64,000 nt of DNA, taken from positions 434,001-498,000 of the forward strand of contig NZ_VUJV01000003.1 in NCBI RefSeq assembly GCF_008373755.1, given 5' to 3'. The stretch comes from Nocardioides humilatus. Lineage in GTDB: Bacteria; Actinomycetota; Actinomycetes; Propionibacteriales; Nocardioidaceae. The translations under genes and the position numbers were made by a program. The notes below the pieces were generated by a model. It was not told the origin of the DNA, ran no database searches, and saw nothing but the letters and a program-made list of their open reading frames with translations. This document shows positions 47,847 to 57,213 of the stretch, piece by piece. The stretch's first letter is position 1. Each line of letters opens with the position of its first letter.

Positions 47847-47850
<4 letters not shown>
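46957..47850 (-). CDS. Short-chain dehydrogenase/reductase
   Basis: The GTG at 47850 overlaps the Old Yellow Enzyme stop (GTGA); 297 residues. The NAD(P) motif is TGGNGGIG (16-23), NAG appears in VIANAG and the active site is Ser in LISSV with YAMSK (near 156). The C-terminal 100 residues are longer than in classical SDRs and basic at the end (PSRRKKS). D41-type acidic residue VDIDP after the second strand suggests NAD over NADP. It probably oxidises an alcohol of the pathway. Confidence 0.88.
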
Positions 47851-49094
<1,244 letters not shown>

Positions 49095-49108
49095 GGGTTC
49101 TCCAGAAG

Positions 49109-49138
49109 TTGATTACATTACGGTCATACTAGTATGAT
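49109..49138. promoter_or_regulatory. Divergent promoter with a perfect 14-bp palindrome (probable TetR operator)
   Basis: TCATACTAGTATGA (49124-49137) is fully palindromic. A rightward promoter is visible: TTGATT (49109-49114) and TATGAT (49133-49138) at 18-bp spacing, with the -10 inside the palindrome. The region is conspicuously A+T-rich. Both divergent operons start here, so one protein bound at this site could silence all ten genes. Confidence 0.65.
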
Positions 49139-49183
49139 CATAATGCTAACGTGATAACAAGCCCCCGGAAGGAGATCCACGTC

Positions 49184-49762
49184 ATGCCGAGATACAGCCC
49201 GGATCACAAGGCCGCGACCCGCCGTCGGATGATCGAGACCGCCGGCCGTCGGTTCAAGAGCGACGGCATCGACGGCTCCGGCATCGCGACCCTCGTCGCG
49301 GACGCAGGTCTGACCAACGGCGCGTTCTACGGCCACTTCGCCTCGAAGGACGACCTGGTCGCCTCGGTGGTGGCGCAGCAGCTCGCGGACCAGGTCGCCG
49401 TCGTCAACAGCCTTCCGGCAGGCCTCGCCTCGGTGGAGCAGTACCTCCGGGAGTACCTCTCCCCCGCCCATCGCGATGACCTCGCCGGAGGCTGCCCCTC
49501 AGCAGCCCTGCTCGACGAGATCGGCCGTTGCGACGTGACGGTTCGCGAGGCCTATACGAAGGGGGCCGACGCGATGATTGCCGCGATCGCACGCCACCTC
49601 GACGACGGCGACCCGGAGCGGACCAACGCGCGCGCAATTGGACTCTTCACCCTCCTCGTCGGATCGCTCCAGACCGCCCGCGCCGTCACGGACCCCGAGC
49701 TTTCCGATCGCATCCTCGAGGCGGCCTACGCCAATGCCGTGACCCTGGCGACCGCCCGATGA
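49184..49762 (+). CDS. TetR family regulator of the divergent catabolic cluster
   Basis: The ATG at 49184 follows AAGGAG by 8 bp; 192 residues. The N-terminal HTH is IATLVADAGLTNGAFYGHFASKDDLV, preceded by KAATRRRMIETAGRRF. The C-terminal ligand domain (GGCPSAALLDEIGRCD) fits the subfamily with a Cys-rich/Pro cap seen in regulators of quinone or aldehyde stress genes. It is first in a three-gene rightward operon. Its position and the palindrome in front of it make autorepression likely. Confidence 0.88.
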   Translation: MPRYSPDHKAATRRRMIETAGRRFKSDGIDGSGIATLVADAGLTNGAFYGHFASKDDLVASVVAQQLADQVAVVNSLPAGLASVEQYLREYLSPAHRDDLAGGCPSAALLDEIGRCDVTVREAYTKGADAMIAAIARHLDDGDPERTNARAIGLFTLLVGSLQTARAVTDPELSDRILEAAYANAVTLATAR

Positions 49763-50751
49763 AGGCCTTCATCGTCACCCACTACGGACCCGGCGGACTC
49801 GAGCCCGCCGAGGTTCCGACACCGGCTGTCGGCCCGCGGGACGTGCTGGTCGACATGCGGGCGGCCAGCATCAACCCGCTCGACAAGATGGTCCGCGACG
49901 GCGAGTTCAAGCAACTCATCAAGTACAAGCGCCCCTTCACGCTCGGCCACGACCTTGCCGGCGTGATCACGAAGGTCGGTGCGGATGTCCGCGGCTTCAC
50001 GGTCGGCGACGAGGTCTACGCCCGCCCGCGCGACCTTCGCATCGGGGCCTTCGCAGAGCAGGTGGCCATCGACGCCGCCGACGTGGCCATCAAGCCCGCG
50101 TCCTTGTCCTTCGAGGAAGCCGCTGCTGTGCCGCTGGTCGCGCTCGCCGCCTGGCAGGCCCTGGTCGAGGTGGCCGAAGTCCGGCCTGGCCAGAAGGTGC
50201 TGGTCCACGCCGGTGCCGGCGGCCTCGGCTCCACCGTCATCCAGGTCGCCCGACACCTCGGCGCCTACGTCGCCACGACCGTCGGCCCCGCGGACATCGA
50301 GAAGGTCCGCGACCTCGGTGCCGACGAGGTGATCGACTACACCCAGCAGAACTTCACCGAGGTCCTATCGGGATACGACGTCGTGCTGGACTCGCTCGGA
50401 CCGGCCAGCCTGGAGAAGTCTCTGACCGTCCTCAAGCCGGGAGGACTGGCCATCAGCGTCGTCGGGCCTCCTGATCCGGCGTTCGCCACCCAGATCGGCC
50501 AGCCGCTCCTCAAGCCGGTCATGACCGTCCTGAGTCGCAAGGTCCGGCGCCGGGCCCGCACGCTGGGCGTGCGGTACGCGTTCTCCTTCATGCGAGCGAG
50601 CGGCGCCCAGCTCGCCTCCCTCGCGACGCTCTACGACGCCGGCACCCTGCGTCCCGTGCTCGACCGGACCTTCCCGTTCGAGCGGACGCTCGACGCCCTG
50701 GCGTACGTCGAGCAGGGCAAGGCCAACGGCAAGATCGTGGTGACCCGATGA
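49759..50751 (+). CDS. Zinc-independent NADP-dependent alcohol dehydrogenase / quinone reductase
   Basis: This 330-residue MDR-superfamily protein overlaps the TetR stop (ATGA). The GroES-like half has ASINPLDKMVRDG and LGHDLAGVITKVG; the Rossmann half has LVHAGAGGLGSTVIQ. The Cys/His ligands of zinc ADHs are absent, as in quinone oxidoreductases (zeta-crystallin type). It reduces enones or quinones with NADPH. Its pairing with the Old Yellow Enzyme suggests two ene-reducing steps or different substrates. Confidence 0.88.
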   Translation: MKAFIVTHYGPGGLEPAEVPTPAVGPRDVLVDMRAASINPLDKMVRDGEFKQLIKYKRPFTLGHDLAGVITKVGADVRGFTVGDEVYARPRDLRIGAFAEQVAIDAADVAIKPASLSFEEAAAVPLVALAAWQALVEVAEVRPGQKVLVHAGAGGLGSTVIQVARHLGAYVATTVGPADIEKVRDLGADEVIDYTQQNFTEVLSGYDVVLDSLGPASLEKSLTVLKPGGLAISVVGPPDPAFATQIGQPLLKPVMTVLSRKVRRRARTLGVRYAFSFMRASGAQLASLATLYDAGTLRPVLDRTFPFERTLDALAYVEQGKANGKIVVTR

Positions 50752-51629
50752 CGACGTCGCCCCCCGTGGCCGGGTCAGCCACCACCGACTCGGCCACCTC
50801 GGCCACCTCGGCCACCACCCTGACGCGCTACCTCGACGTCGACGGCACCCGTTTCGCCTACCGCGAGCTCGGTCCGCGCGCAGGTGTGCCGTTGGTGCTC
50901 CTGCATCACTTCACCGCCACCATCGACGACTGGGACCCGCGGGTCCTGGATGGCATCGCGGCCGAGCGCCACGTCATCTACGTCGACAACCGAGGCGTCG
51001 GGGGCACCCGCGGCCGCGTTCCTCGCTCGGTCGACGCAATGGCCACCGACGCCCTCGGCTTCATCCGTGGGCTCGGGCTCACCGAGGTAGACCTCCTCGG
51101 CTTCTCTCTCGGCGGGTTCGTCGCCCAGGTCATCGCGAGCAGGGAACCACGCCTGGTGCGCCGACTCGTCCTCGCCGGCACCGGCCCCTCGGGCTTCGAC
51201 GGGGTCGGACAGTTCAACCGTCGCCTCCTCACCGACACGGCGCACGGCATGGTGAAGCTGACCGACCCCAAACCGTTCCTGTTCTTCACGCGGACCTCAA
51301 ACGGGCGGGCCGCTGCCGTCGACTACATGGAACGCCTGGCAGAGCGGAGCAGCGATCGCGTGGCGCGGACCTCGCTCGGCGCGGCGGTCCGCCAGCTCGC
51401 GGCGATCGCACGATGGGGCGCGAGTGCTCCCATGGATCTCAGCCGCATCCAGCAGCCGACCCTGGTGGCCAACGGCGAGGACGACCGTATGCTCGCGACC
51501 CGCGGGTCCTTCGAGCTGGCGCACCGGATCCCGGACGCACGGCTCGTGATCTACCCCGACGCCGGTCACGGCGGCGTGTTCCAGCACCACGGCCGATTCG
51601 TACCGGAGGTCCTCCGATTCTTGGGCTGA
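50748..51629 (+). CDS. Alpha/beta hydrolase (operon copy B)
   Basis: This 293-residue protein starts at an ATG overlapping the previous stop (ATGA). An N-terminal Thr/Ser/Ala run (TTDSATSATSATT) built on GGCCACCTC repeats is absent in copy A. The catalytic residues are S120 in LGFSLGGF, Asp in NGEDDRM and His in YPDAGHGGVFQHH. The oxyanion loop LLHHFTATIDDWDPRVLDG matches copy A nearly exactly. It ends the rightward operon. Confidence 0.87.
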   Translation: MTTSPPVAGSATTDSATSATSATTLTRYLDVDGTRFAYRELGPRAGVPLVLLHHFTATIDDWDPRVLDGIAAERHVIYVDNRGVGGTRGRVPRSVDAMATDALGFIRGLGLTEVDLLGFSLGGFVAQVIASREPRLVRRLVLAGTGPSGFDGVGQFNRRLLTDTAHGMVKLTDPKPFLFFTRTSNGRAAAVDYMERLAERSSDRVARTSLGAAVRQLAAIARWGASAPMDLSRIQQPTLVANGEDDRMLATRGSFELAHRIPDARLVIYPDAGHGGVFQHHGRFVPEVLRFLG

Positions 51630-51676
51630 CGCCCGATATCTCCGCGACGGGTCCAAGCCTGGCGCTCCGATATTTC

Positions 51677-51692
51677 TCTGACTAAAGTCAGA
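51677..51692. promoter_or_regulatory. Palindromic operator just before the MarR-GNAT start codon
   Basis: TCTGACT-AA-AGTCAGA has 7-bp perfect arms and ends 4 bp before the GTG at 51697. The position would block initiation or a nearby promoter. A MarR protein binding its own start region is the simplest reading. The pirin upstream region has a related TGAC/GTCA palindrome with different spacing. Confidence 0.6.
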
Positions 51693-51696
51693 CATC

Positions 51697-52581
51697 GTGA
51701 GTACGACGGCAGTCCTGCGCCGCTTCAACCGGACCTACACCCAGCGCATCGGCGTGCTCGAGGAGTCCTTCCTCGGCCTGGGGCGTCCCCTGGCCGTGAG
51801 CCGGCTGCTCTTCGAGATCGGCGCCACCGAGCAGTCAGGTGGGGCCACCGTGCGGGACCTCCGCGAGCGGCTCGACCTCGACAGCGGGCACCTGTCGAGG
51901 ATGCTGCGCACGCTCGAGCGCGAGGGGCTCGTCGAGACCATCCCCGACCCGGCCGACCAGCGCCGACGCGTCGCGCGCCTCACCCCGGCCGGCCACACCG
52001 CCCGCCAAGAGCTCGACGACCGCTCCGAGGAGCTCGCCGCCCGGATCGTCGCGCCCCTCACCGACCGGCAACGCGCGCGACTGACCGACGCGCTGGCGAC
52101 CGCCGACCTCCTGGTTCGGGCGGCGACGGTCCGGCTCAGAGAGGTGCCGCCCGATGATCCTGCCGGACGGGACGCGCTCCAGCGTTATCTCGACGAGATC
52201 GACGCCCGCTTCGCCCACGGCTACGTGACGTCCGGGCCGGTGGCGACAGAGCCGGGGTCGACGTACGTCCTCGCCACCAGCGACGGCGAGCCGGTCGCCT
52301 ACGGTGGGATCCGCCCGGCCGCCGACCCGACGACGATCGAGATCAAGCGGATGTGGGTGCACTCCGACTGGCGCGGCGCCGGTCTTGGTTCGCGGATGCT
52401 GCGCCACCTCGAGGCTCTCGCGGCCGAGCGCGGAGCGACCCGGATCGTCCTCGACACCAACGAGGTGCTCGAGGAGGCCATCGCGATGTATGACCGCGCG
52501 GGCTACTGCCGGGTCGATCGCTACGCGGGCAGCGACCCGCACGCCACCCACTTCTTCGAGAAGGTCACCGCACCTCGATGA
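51697..52581 (+). CDS. MarR regulator fused to a GNAT acetyltransferase
   Basis: This 294-residue protein has a MarR winged helix at about 40-110 (TVRDLRERLDLDSGHLSRML, then REGLVETIPDPADQRRRVARL) and a GNAT domain from about 180 (IKRMWVHSDWRGAGLGSRML is the acetyl-CoA loop; EAIAMYDRAGYCRVDRY is the final strand). MarR-GNAT fusions are a known actinobacterial type; the acetylated molecule is unknown. The last 17 bp overlap the convergent penicillin-acylase-like gene. Start is a GTG with a palindrome in front. Confidence 0.88.
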   Translation: MSTTAVLRRFNRTYTQRIGVLEESFLGLGRPLAVSRLLFEIGATEQSGGATVRDLRERLDLDSGHLSRMLRTLEREGLVETIPDPADQRRRVARLTPAGHTARQELDDRSEELAARIVAPLTDRQRARLTDALATADLLVRAATVRLREVPPDDPAGRDALQRYLDEIDARFAHGYVTSGPVATEPGSTYVLATSDGEPVAYGGIRPAADPTTIEIKRMWVHSDWRGAGLGSRMLRHLEALAAERGATRIVLDTNEVLEEAIAMYDRAGYCRVDRYAGSDPHATHFFEKVTAPR

Positions 52582-54529
52582 GCGCGTCCCAGTCGGTGAC
52601 GATCGGGGCGAGCTCACCGGCCGCCCACAGCGGCAACTGGTCGTGGTGGTGCGGGTCGCCGGGCCGGCCGATGGCGCCCACCGGAACGACCCAGCCGCCG
52701 GCGGTGCGGTCGGCGAGGTCCCACACGTAGCGGGCGACCGAGCCACGGCTGCACTCGTCGGAGATCGCCGGGTAGGAGACGCAGCAGCGCACGCAGTCGG
52801 AGTCGCCCGACAGCGGCAGGCGCGGCAGTCCGTCGAAGTCCTTGTCGAGCAGCAGGCCGAGCCAGTGGACCGGGTCGGTCAGGTGGGTGTCGCCCCAGGT
52901 CGCCGACCCCGCACCAGCGTCGACCTCGGCGAGCGCGGCCTCGGCGTGGGACCGCAGGTCGACCCCGAACGGCCGGTTGCCCGCGACGTTCTCGTTGGCC
53001 AGTCGCGGCAATGCGAGACCGAGCCGGTAGGTGGCGTTGAGCCACGGAGCGAAGATCTCCTCGTGCTGATGCTCGGCCGGCGGGTCGAAGAGGGTCGCGA
53101 AGACCGGCTCCGCGCAGAGCCGGCGCACCAGCGCCGAACGGAACGCTGCGTAGCGCGCCGCTTGGCCCGATCCAGCCGCCATGACCCCGTCGAAGCCGTC
53201 GAACGCCCCCGGCACCAGCGCAGCGAGCATCGGCACGGTCTGGAGCAGCGCGTCGTTGTGGAACGCGACGTAGTCGGCGGTGGCCAGGTCGGCGCGACCC
53301 GCGAGGAGGGCGTGCAGGCGGTCGGCGCGGTAGGGCGCCGCAAAGACGGTGCCGATCCCTTCGGACTCGGGCCCGCGCCGCTCGTTGGCGGTCACGACAT
53401 GGCCGTCGGGGGCGATGTCGGCACGGTTGGGTTCCGGCAGCCAGCCGACCCATGCCCCCGACTCGTCGCGCACCGGCACCCGGCCGGCGATGCGGTAGCG
53501 CACCGCGCCCGAGCGGTCGGCGATCACGGCGTTGTTGACCGGCTCGACCCACGCGTCGAGCGCCCGGTCGACGTCATCGACCGTGCGAGCGCGCATCAGG
53601 CCGAGGATCGCGTCGAAGCCGAGGTCGCCGAGCACCCACGAGGTGGTGCGCACGGCCAGTCCGTCCTCGAAGACGAGCCCCTGCGTCGTCTCGACCACGT
53701 CGATCTCGACCGGTTCTCCGCCACGCACGGCGATCGTCTCGACGTGCTGCTCGACCACGTCCGAGCCGTCGTCGCCGACGACGTCTTGGTAGTCGGCGCA
53801 GGCGTTGGTGATCGCCCACGCCACCTCGCCCGCGTGCGCGAAGTGCTGGACGCCCGGCACGCCCACGAACGAATAGCCGAGCACGTCGAACGAGTCGTCC
53901 GGGTCCTCGCAGACCAGCCGCACCTGCTGATAGACGCCGGGCTGCTCGATGATCCGGTGCGGGTCGCCGCCGATGAGCGGCAGCCCGCTCGCCGTGCGGC
54001 CACCCGCGGCGGCCCACGCGTTGCTCCCCGAGGCGGTCGGGTCCTGGTGCGACAGGAACCGGACGTCGTCACCGAGCACGTCGGACGCGAACCGCTTCCA
54101 CAGCAGTCCGCCGATGTTGGCGAAGAGCAGGTGCTGGGCGAGGAACGTCGCCAACGGCATCCAGGGCTCCCACTCCCCCGGCACGATGCCCAGCTCGACG
54201 AACTCGGGAACCGAGACGACGTCGAGCTCGCCGAGCGCGCCGTTGACCCCGTCGACGTACGCCGTCAGGAAGTCCTGCGTCTCCCGGTTGCACGCCGCGA
54301 AGGCCCGTTGCGCGGTGGCGACGGTGCGCATCCGCCGGGAGAAGCGGTCCCAGGACAGCCCGGGCTCGGCGACAACCTCCGCCGTCGTGCCGGTCGCGCG
54401 GCGGCGCAGCCACTCGAGCTGCCAGGCGCGATCAGCGACGGTGACCCGTCCCTGCGCGCGGGCGAGGTCGAGGACCGAGTCCGCGCGCAGGTGCGGGATG
54501 CCGAAGTCGTCGCGGTAGAGCCGAGCCAT
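52565..54529 (-). CDS. Penicillin acylase family Ntn hydrolase (no signal peptide)
   Basis: This 654-residue protein begins MARLYRDDFGIPHLRADS, the normal A-chain start of penicillin/AHL acylases. The autocatalytic nucleophile is S169 in TASGSNAWAAAGG, directly after a spacer. Downstream are the beta-chain blocks GDPHRIIEQPGVYQQV and PVNNAVIADRSGAVRYRIAG. It has no signal peptide, whereas most such enzymes are periplasmic or extracellular, so it may act in the cytosol. Possible substrates are N-acyl amides, including acyl-homoserine lactones. Confidence 0.85.
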   Translation of the reverse strand: MARLYRDDFGIPHLRADSVLDLARAQGRVTVADRAWQLEWLRRRATGTTAEVVAEPGLSWDRFSRRMRTVATAQRAFAACNRETQDFLTAYVDGVNGALGELDVVSVPEFVELGIVPGEWEPWMPLATFLAQHLLFANIGGLLWKRFASDVLGDDVRFLSHQDPTASGSNAWAAAGGRTASGLPLIGGDPHRIIEQPGVYQQVRLVCEDPDDSFDVLGYSFVGVPGVQHFAHAGEVAWAITNACADYQDVVGDDGSDVVEQHVETIAVRGGEPVEIDVVETTQGLVFEDGLAVRTTSWVLGDLGFDAILGLMRARTVDDVDRALDAWVEPVNNAVIADRSGAVRYRIAGRVPVRDESGAWVGWLPEPNRADIAPDGHVVTANERRGPESEGIGTVFAAPYRADRLHALLAGRADLATADYVAFHNDALLQTVPMLAALVPGAFDGFDGVMAAGSGQAARYAAFRSALVRRLCAEPVFATLFDPPAEHQHEEIFAPWLNATYRLGLALPRLANENVAGNRPFGVDLRSHAEAALAEVDAGAGSATWGDTHLTDPVHWLGLLLDKDFDGLPRLPLSGDSDCVRCCVSYPAISDECSRGSVARYVWDLADRTAGGWVVPVGAIGRPGDPHHHDQLPLWAAGELAPIVTDWDALIEVR

Positions 54530-54546
54530 GCCCGCGACTGTAGGAC

Positions 54547-55494
54547 TCAGACGGGAATGTGCCCGAAGCGGCCCTTCTCGAAGTCGGTGTAGGCCTCCAT
54601 GACCTCGGCCTTGGTGTTCATGACGAACGGCCCGGCCCAGGCGATCGGCTCGTTGATCGGCCGGCCGCCGACGACGATGACGTCGAGCTTCGGCGAGCGG
54701 CTCTCCTGACCGGCATCGGCCGCAATGGTCAGGTAGTCACCGGCGCCGAGCACGGCCGTCTGTCCCGCCCGGATCGGGCGCCCGTCGATGCCGACGGTTC
54801 CCTGGCCGTTGAGCACGTAGACGAGCGCGTTGTGGTCGACGTCCCAGGGCAGGTCGAGGCGAGCCCCCGGCTCGATCGTGGCGTGCACCAGGGACATCGG
54901 GGTGTAGGTGGAGCCGGGACCGGCGTGGCCGTCGACCGAGCCCGCGATCACCCGGACCAGCGTGCCCCCGTCCGGAGAGGTCGCCAGCGCCACCTGGCCC
55001 GAGCGGATGTCCTGGTACCGCGGGGCGTTGCTCTTCGCGTCGCGGGGCAGGTTGACCCACAGCTGGACGCCGTGGAAGAGGCCGCCCTGCTGGACGAGCC
55101 ACTCCGGCGGGGTCTCGATGTGGAGGAGGCCGCTGCCGGCCGTCATCCACTGGGTGTCGCCATCGGTGATCGTGCCGCCGCCACCGTGGGAGTCCTGGTG
55201 CTCCATGACCCCGTCGATCATGTAAGTGACCGTCTCGAAGCCGCGGTGCGGGTGCCAGGGCGTGCCCTTGGGCTCTCCGGGCGCGTACTCCACCTCGCCC
55301 ATCTGGTCCATCATGATGAACGGGTCGAGGTGCCGCATGTCGATGCCGGCGAAGGCCCGGCGCACCGGGAAGCCCTCCCCCTCGTAGCCCTGCGGCGCAG
55401 TGGTGACCTGCCGGACGGGGCGCGGCTGGTCGCCCAGGCCGGGCTCCTTCAGTCGGTCGAGCACGGTGAGGTCGTCGACGGTGATCGCGGGCAT
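54547..55494 (-). CDS. Pirin family protein
   Basis: The ATG at 55494 follows GGAGG by about 9 bp; 315 residues. The N-terminal cupin holds the four metal ligands of pirins: H81 and H83 in WHPHRGFETVTY, H125 and E127 in LHIETPP. The C-terminal cupin is NALVYVLNGQGTVGIDG. Bacterial pirins often act as quercetin dioxygenases or redox sensors. A palindrome (55527-55540) lies in its promoter. The gene is divergent from an FAD oxidoreductase. Confidence 0.92.
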   Translation of the reverse strand: MPAITVDDLTVLDRLKEPGLGDQPRPVRQVTTAPQGYEGEGFPVRRAFAGIDMRHLDPFIMMDQMGEVEYAPGEPKGTPWHPHRGFETVTYMIDGVMEHQDSHGGGGTITDGDTQWMTAGSGLLHIETPPEWLVQQGGLFHGVQLWVNLPRDAKSNAPRYQDIRSGQVALATSPDGGTLVRVIAGSVDGHAGPGSTYTPMSLVHATIEPGARLDLPWDVDHNALVYVLNGQGTVGIDGRPIRAGQTAVLGAGDYLTIAADAGQESRSPKLDVIVVGGRPINEPIAWAGPFVMNTKAEVMEAYTDFEKGRFGHIPV

Positions 55495-55526
55495 CTCGCC
55501 CACCTCCCAGGTGTCAGGAATAGATA

Positions 55527-55540
55527 GTTGACAGGTCAAC
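55527..55540. promoter_or_regulatory. Palindromic operator between pirin and FAD-oxidoreductase genes
   Basis: GTTGAC-AG-GTCAAC has 6-bp perfect arms. It lies 33 bp before the pirin start and 47 bp before the divergent GTG. On the pirin strand TTGACC would be a -35, so binding would block transcription. MarR-type regulators use sites of this shape. The MarR-GNAT gene 3 kb away is a candidate. Confidence 0.5.
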
Positions 55541-55587
55541 CATACGCCCTGCCCAGGCATTCCCGCGTCGCCCGCTAGGGTCGGCGG

Positions 55588-57156
55588 GTGACCTCCCGGA
55601 GCACCTACGACGTCGCGATCGTCGGGGGCGGCCACAACGGCCTCACGGCCGCGGCCTACCTCGCTCGCGCTGGACTCTCGGTCGTCGTCCTTGAGCGCCT
55701 TGGCCACGTCGGCGGCGCTGCGGTCAGCGCCGAGGCCTTCCCTGGCCACCCCGTGCGGCTCTCTCGCTACTCCTACCTGGTCTCGCTGCTGCCCGACCAG
55801 GTCGTGACCGACCTCGGGCTCGACATCACTCTCGTGTCGCGGTCGACGGCGTCGTACACACCCTTCGTCCGCGACGGCAAGGCCGGCGGACTGCTCGTCG
55901 AGCGGGTCGAGGACGAGGCCACCCGCCAGTCGTTCCGCGCGCTGACCGGCTCCGACGACGAGTACGACGCCTGGCGCACCTTCTACACCGACGTCGCCCA
56001 CCTCGGCTGGGCCGTCGCCCCGACACTGCTGCAGCCACTGCCGCGGGCGAGCCGGATCCGGTCGCAGGTCAGCGCCACCACCTGGGACGAGGTGGTCGCG
56101 TCTCCGATCGGCGAGGCGATCGAGCGCCGCTTCTCCGACGACATCGTCCGCGGCGTGGTCGCGACCGACGCGCTGATCGGCACCTTCGCCTCCCTGCACG
56201 ACCAGTCCCTGATCCAGAACCGCTGCTTCCTCTACCACCTGATCGGCAACGGCACCGGCGAGTGGCGGGTGCCCGTCGGCGGCATGGGTGCGGTCACCGA
56301 CGCCCTGACGAAGGCCGCGCTCGACGCGGGTGCGGAGATCGTCACGGGCGCCGGCGTGAGCGGGATCCGGCCGGGCGCCGACGGTGCCGAGGTGACCTGG
56401 CACGACGGCCACAACCAGCACGGGCTCCAGGCCGGTGTCGTCCTGGCCAACGTGGCGCCCTGGGTGCTCGGCCTGCTCCTCGGCCAGCCCCACGACGACA
56501 CCACCAAGCCGGTCGGTGCGCAACTCAAGGTCAACTTCCTGCTCGACCGACTACCCCGGTTGAAGTCCGGGCTCGATCCGGCCGTCGCGTTCGCCGGGAC
56601 TCTCCACCTCGCCGAGAGCTACGGCGAGCTGCGGTCGGCCTACGACGCCGCTGCGTCGGGCCACCTCCCCGACCCGATGCCCGGCGAGGTCTACTGCCAC
56701 TCGCTCACCGACCCGAGCATCCTCGGCGACGCCCCGGCCGGGACGCACACGCTGACCTACTTCGGCCTCCACACGCCCGCCAACCTGTTCGACGCCGACC
56801 CGGAGGCGACCAAGGCCGAAGCGTTGCGACGGGCGATCGCCTCGCTCGACGCACACCTGGTGGAGCCGATCGAGAGCTGCGTGGCGCGCGACGCCAACGG
56901 CGACCCGTGCATCGAGGCCAAGACCCCCCAAGACGTCGAGCGCGACCTCGCGATGCCGGGCGGCCACATCTTCCACGGCGACCTCGAGTGGCCGTGGGCC
57001 CCCGACCGCGCGCGGCTCGAGACGGCCGCCGAACGCTGGGGCGTCCAGACCGCCCACGACTCCGTGCTCCTGTGCGGGTCGGGCGCACGGCGGGGCGGTG
57101 CGGTGTCGGGCATCGCCGGCCACAACGCCGCCCAGGCCGTGCTCGAATCACGCTGA
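55588..57156 (+). CDS. FAD-dependent oxidoreductase (phytoene-desaturase/PYROXD2-like)
   Basis: This 522-residue protein starts at a GTG. The dinucleotide fold is VAIVGGGHNGLTAAAYLARAG (11-31), followed by VVVLERLGHVGGAAVS. The C-terminus closes the FAD site (LLCGSGARRGGAVSGIAGHNAA). It resembles phytoene-dehydrogenase-like PYROXD2 proteins, which are soluble or membrane-associated and whose substrates are mostly unknown. There is no carotenoid synthesis gene nearby. It is single and divergent from pirin. Confidence 0.85.
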   Translation: MTSRSTYDVAIVGGGHNGLTAAAYLARAGLSVVVLERLGHVGGAAVSAEAFPGHPVRLSRYSYLVSLLPDQVVTDLGLDITLVSRSTASYTPFVRDGKAGGLLVERVEDEATRQSFRALTGSDDEYDAWRTFYTDVAHLGWAVAPTLLQPLPRASRIRSQVSATTWDEVVASPIGEAIERRFSDDIVRGVVATDALIGTFASLHDQSLIQNRCFLYHLIGNGTGEWRVPVGGMGAVTDALTKAALDAGAEIVTGAGVSGIRPGADGAEVTWHDGHNQHGLQAGVVLANVAPWVLGLLLGQPHDDTTKPVGAQLKVNFLLDRLPRLKSGLDPAVAFAGTLHLAESYGELRSAYDAAASGHLPDPMPGEVYCHSLTDPSILGDAPAGTHTLTYFGLHTPANLFDADPEATKAEALRRAIASLDAHLVEPIESCVARDANGDPCIEAKTPQDVERDLAMPGGHIFHGDLEWPWAPDRARLETAAERWGVQTAHDSVLLCGSGARRGGAVSGIAGHNAAQAVLESR

Positions 57157-57213
57157 CATTTCGTCCAGCCGACTGATGCGCGACCGGCGTCTTGTCTTTA
57201 CCCTGGAGCAAGG

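Noticed and set aside
52304-54592. 762-codon rightward frame over the penicillin-acylase gene
   Set aside because: It is antisense to GSNAW-type acylase coding and has no domain of its own.
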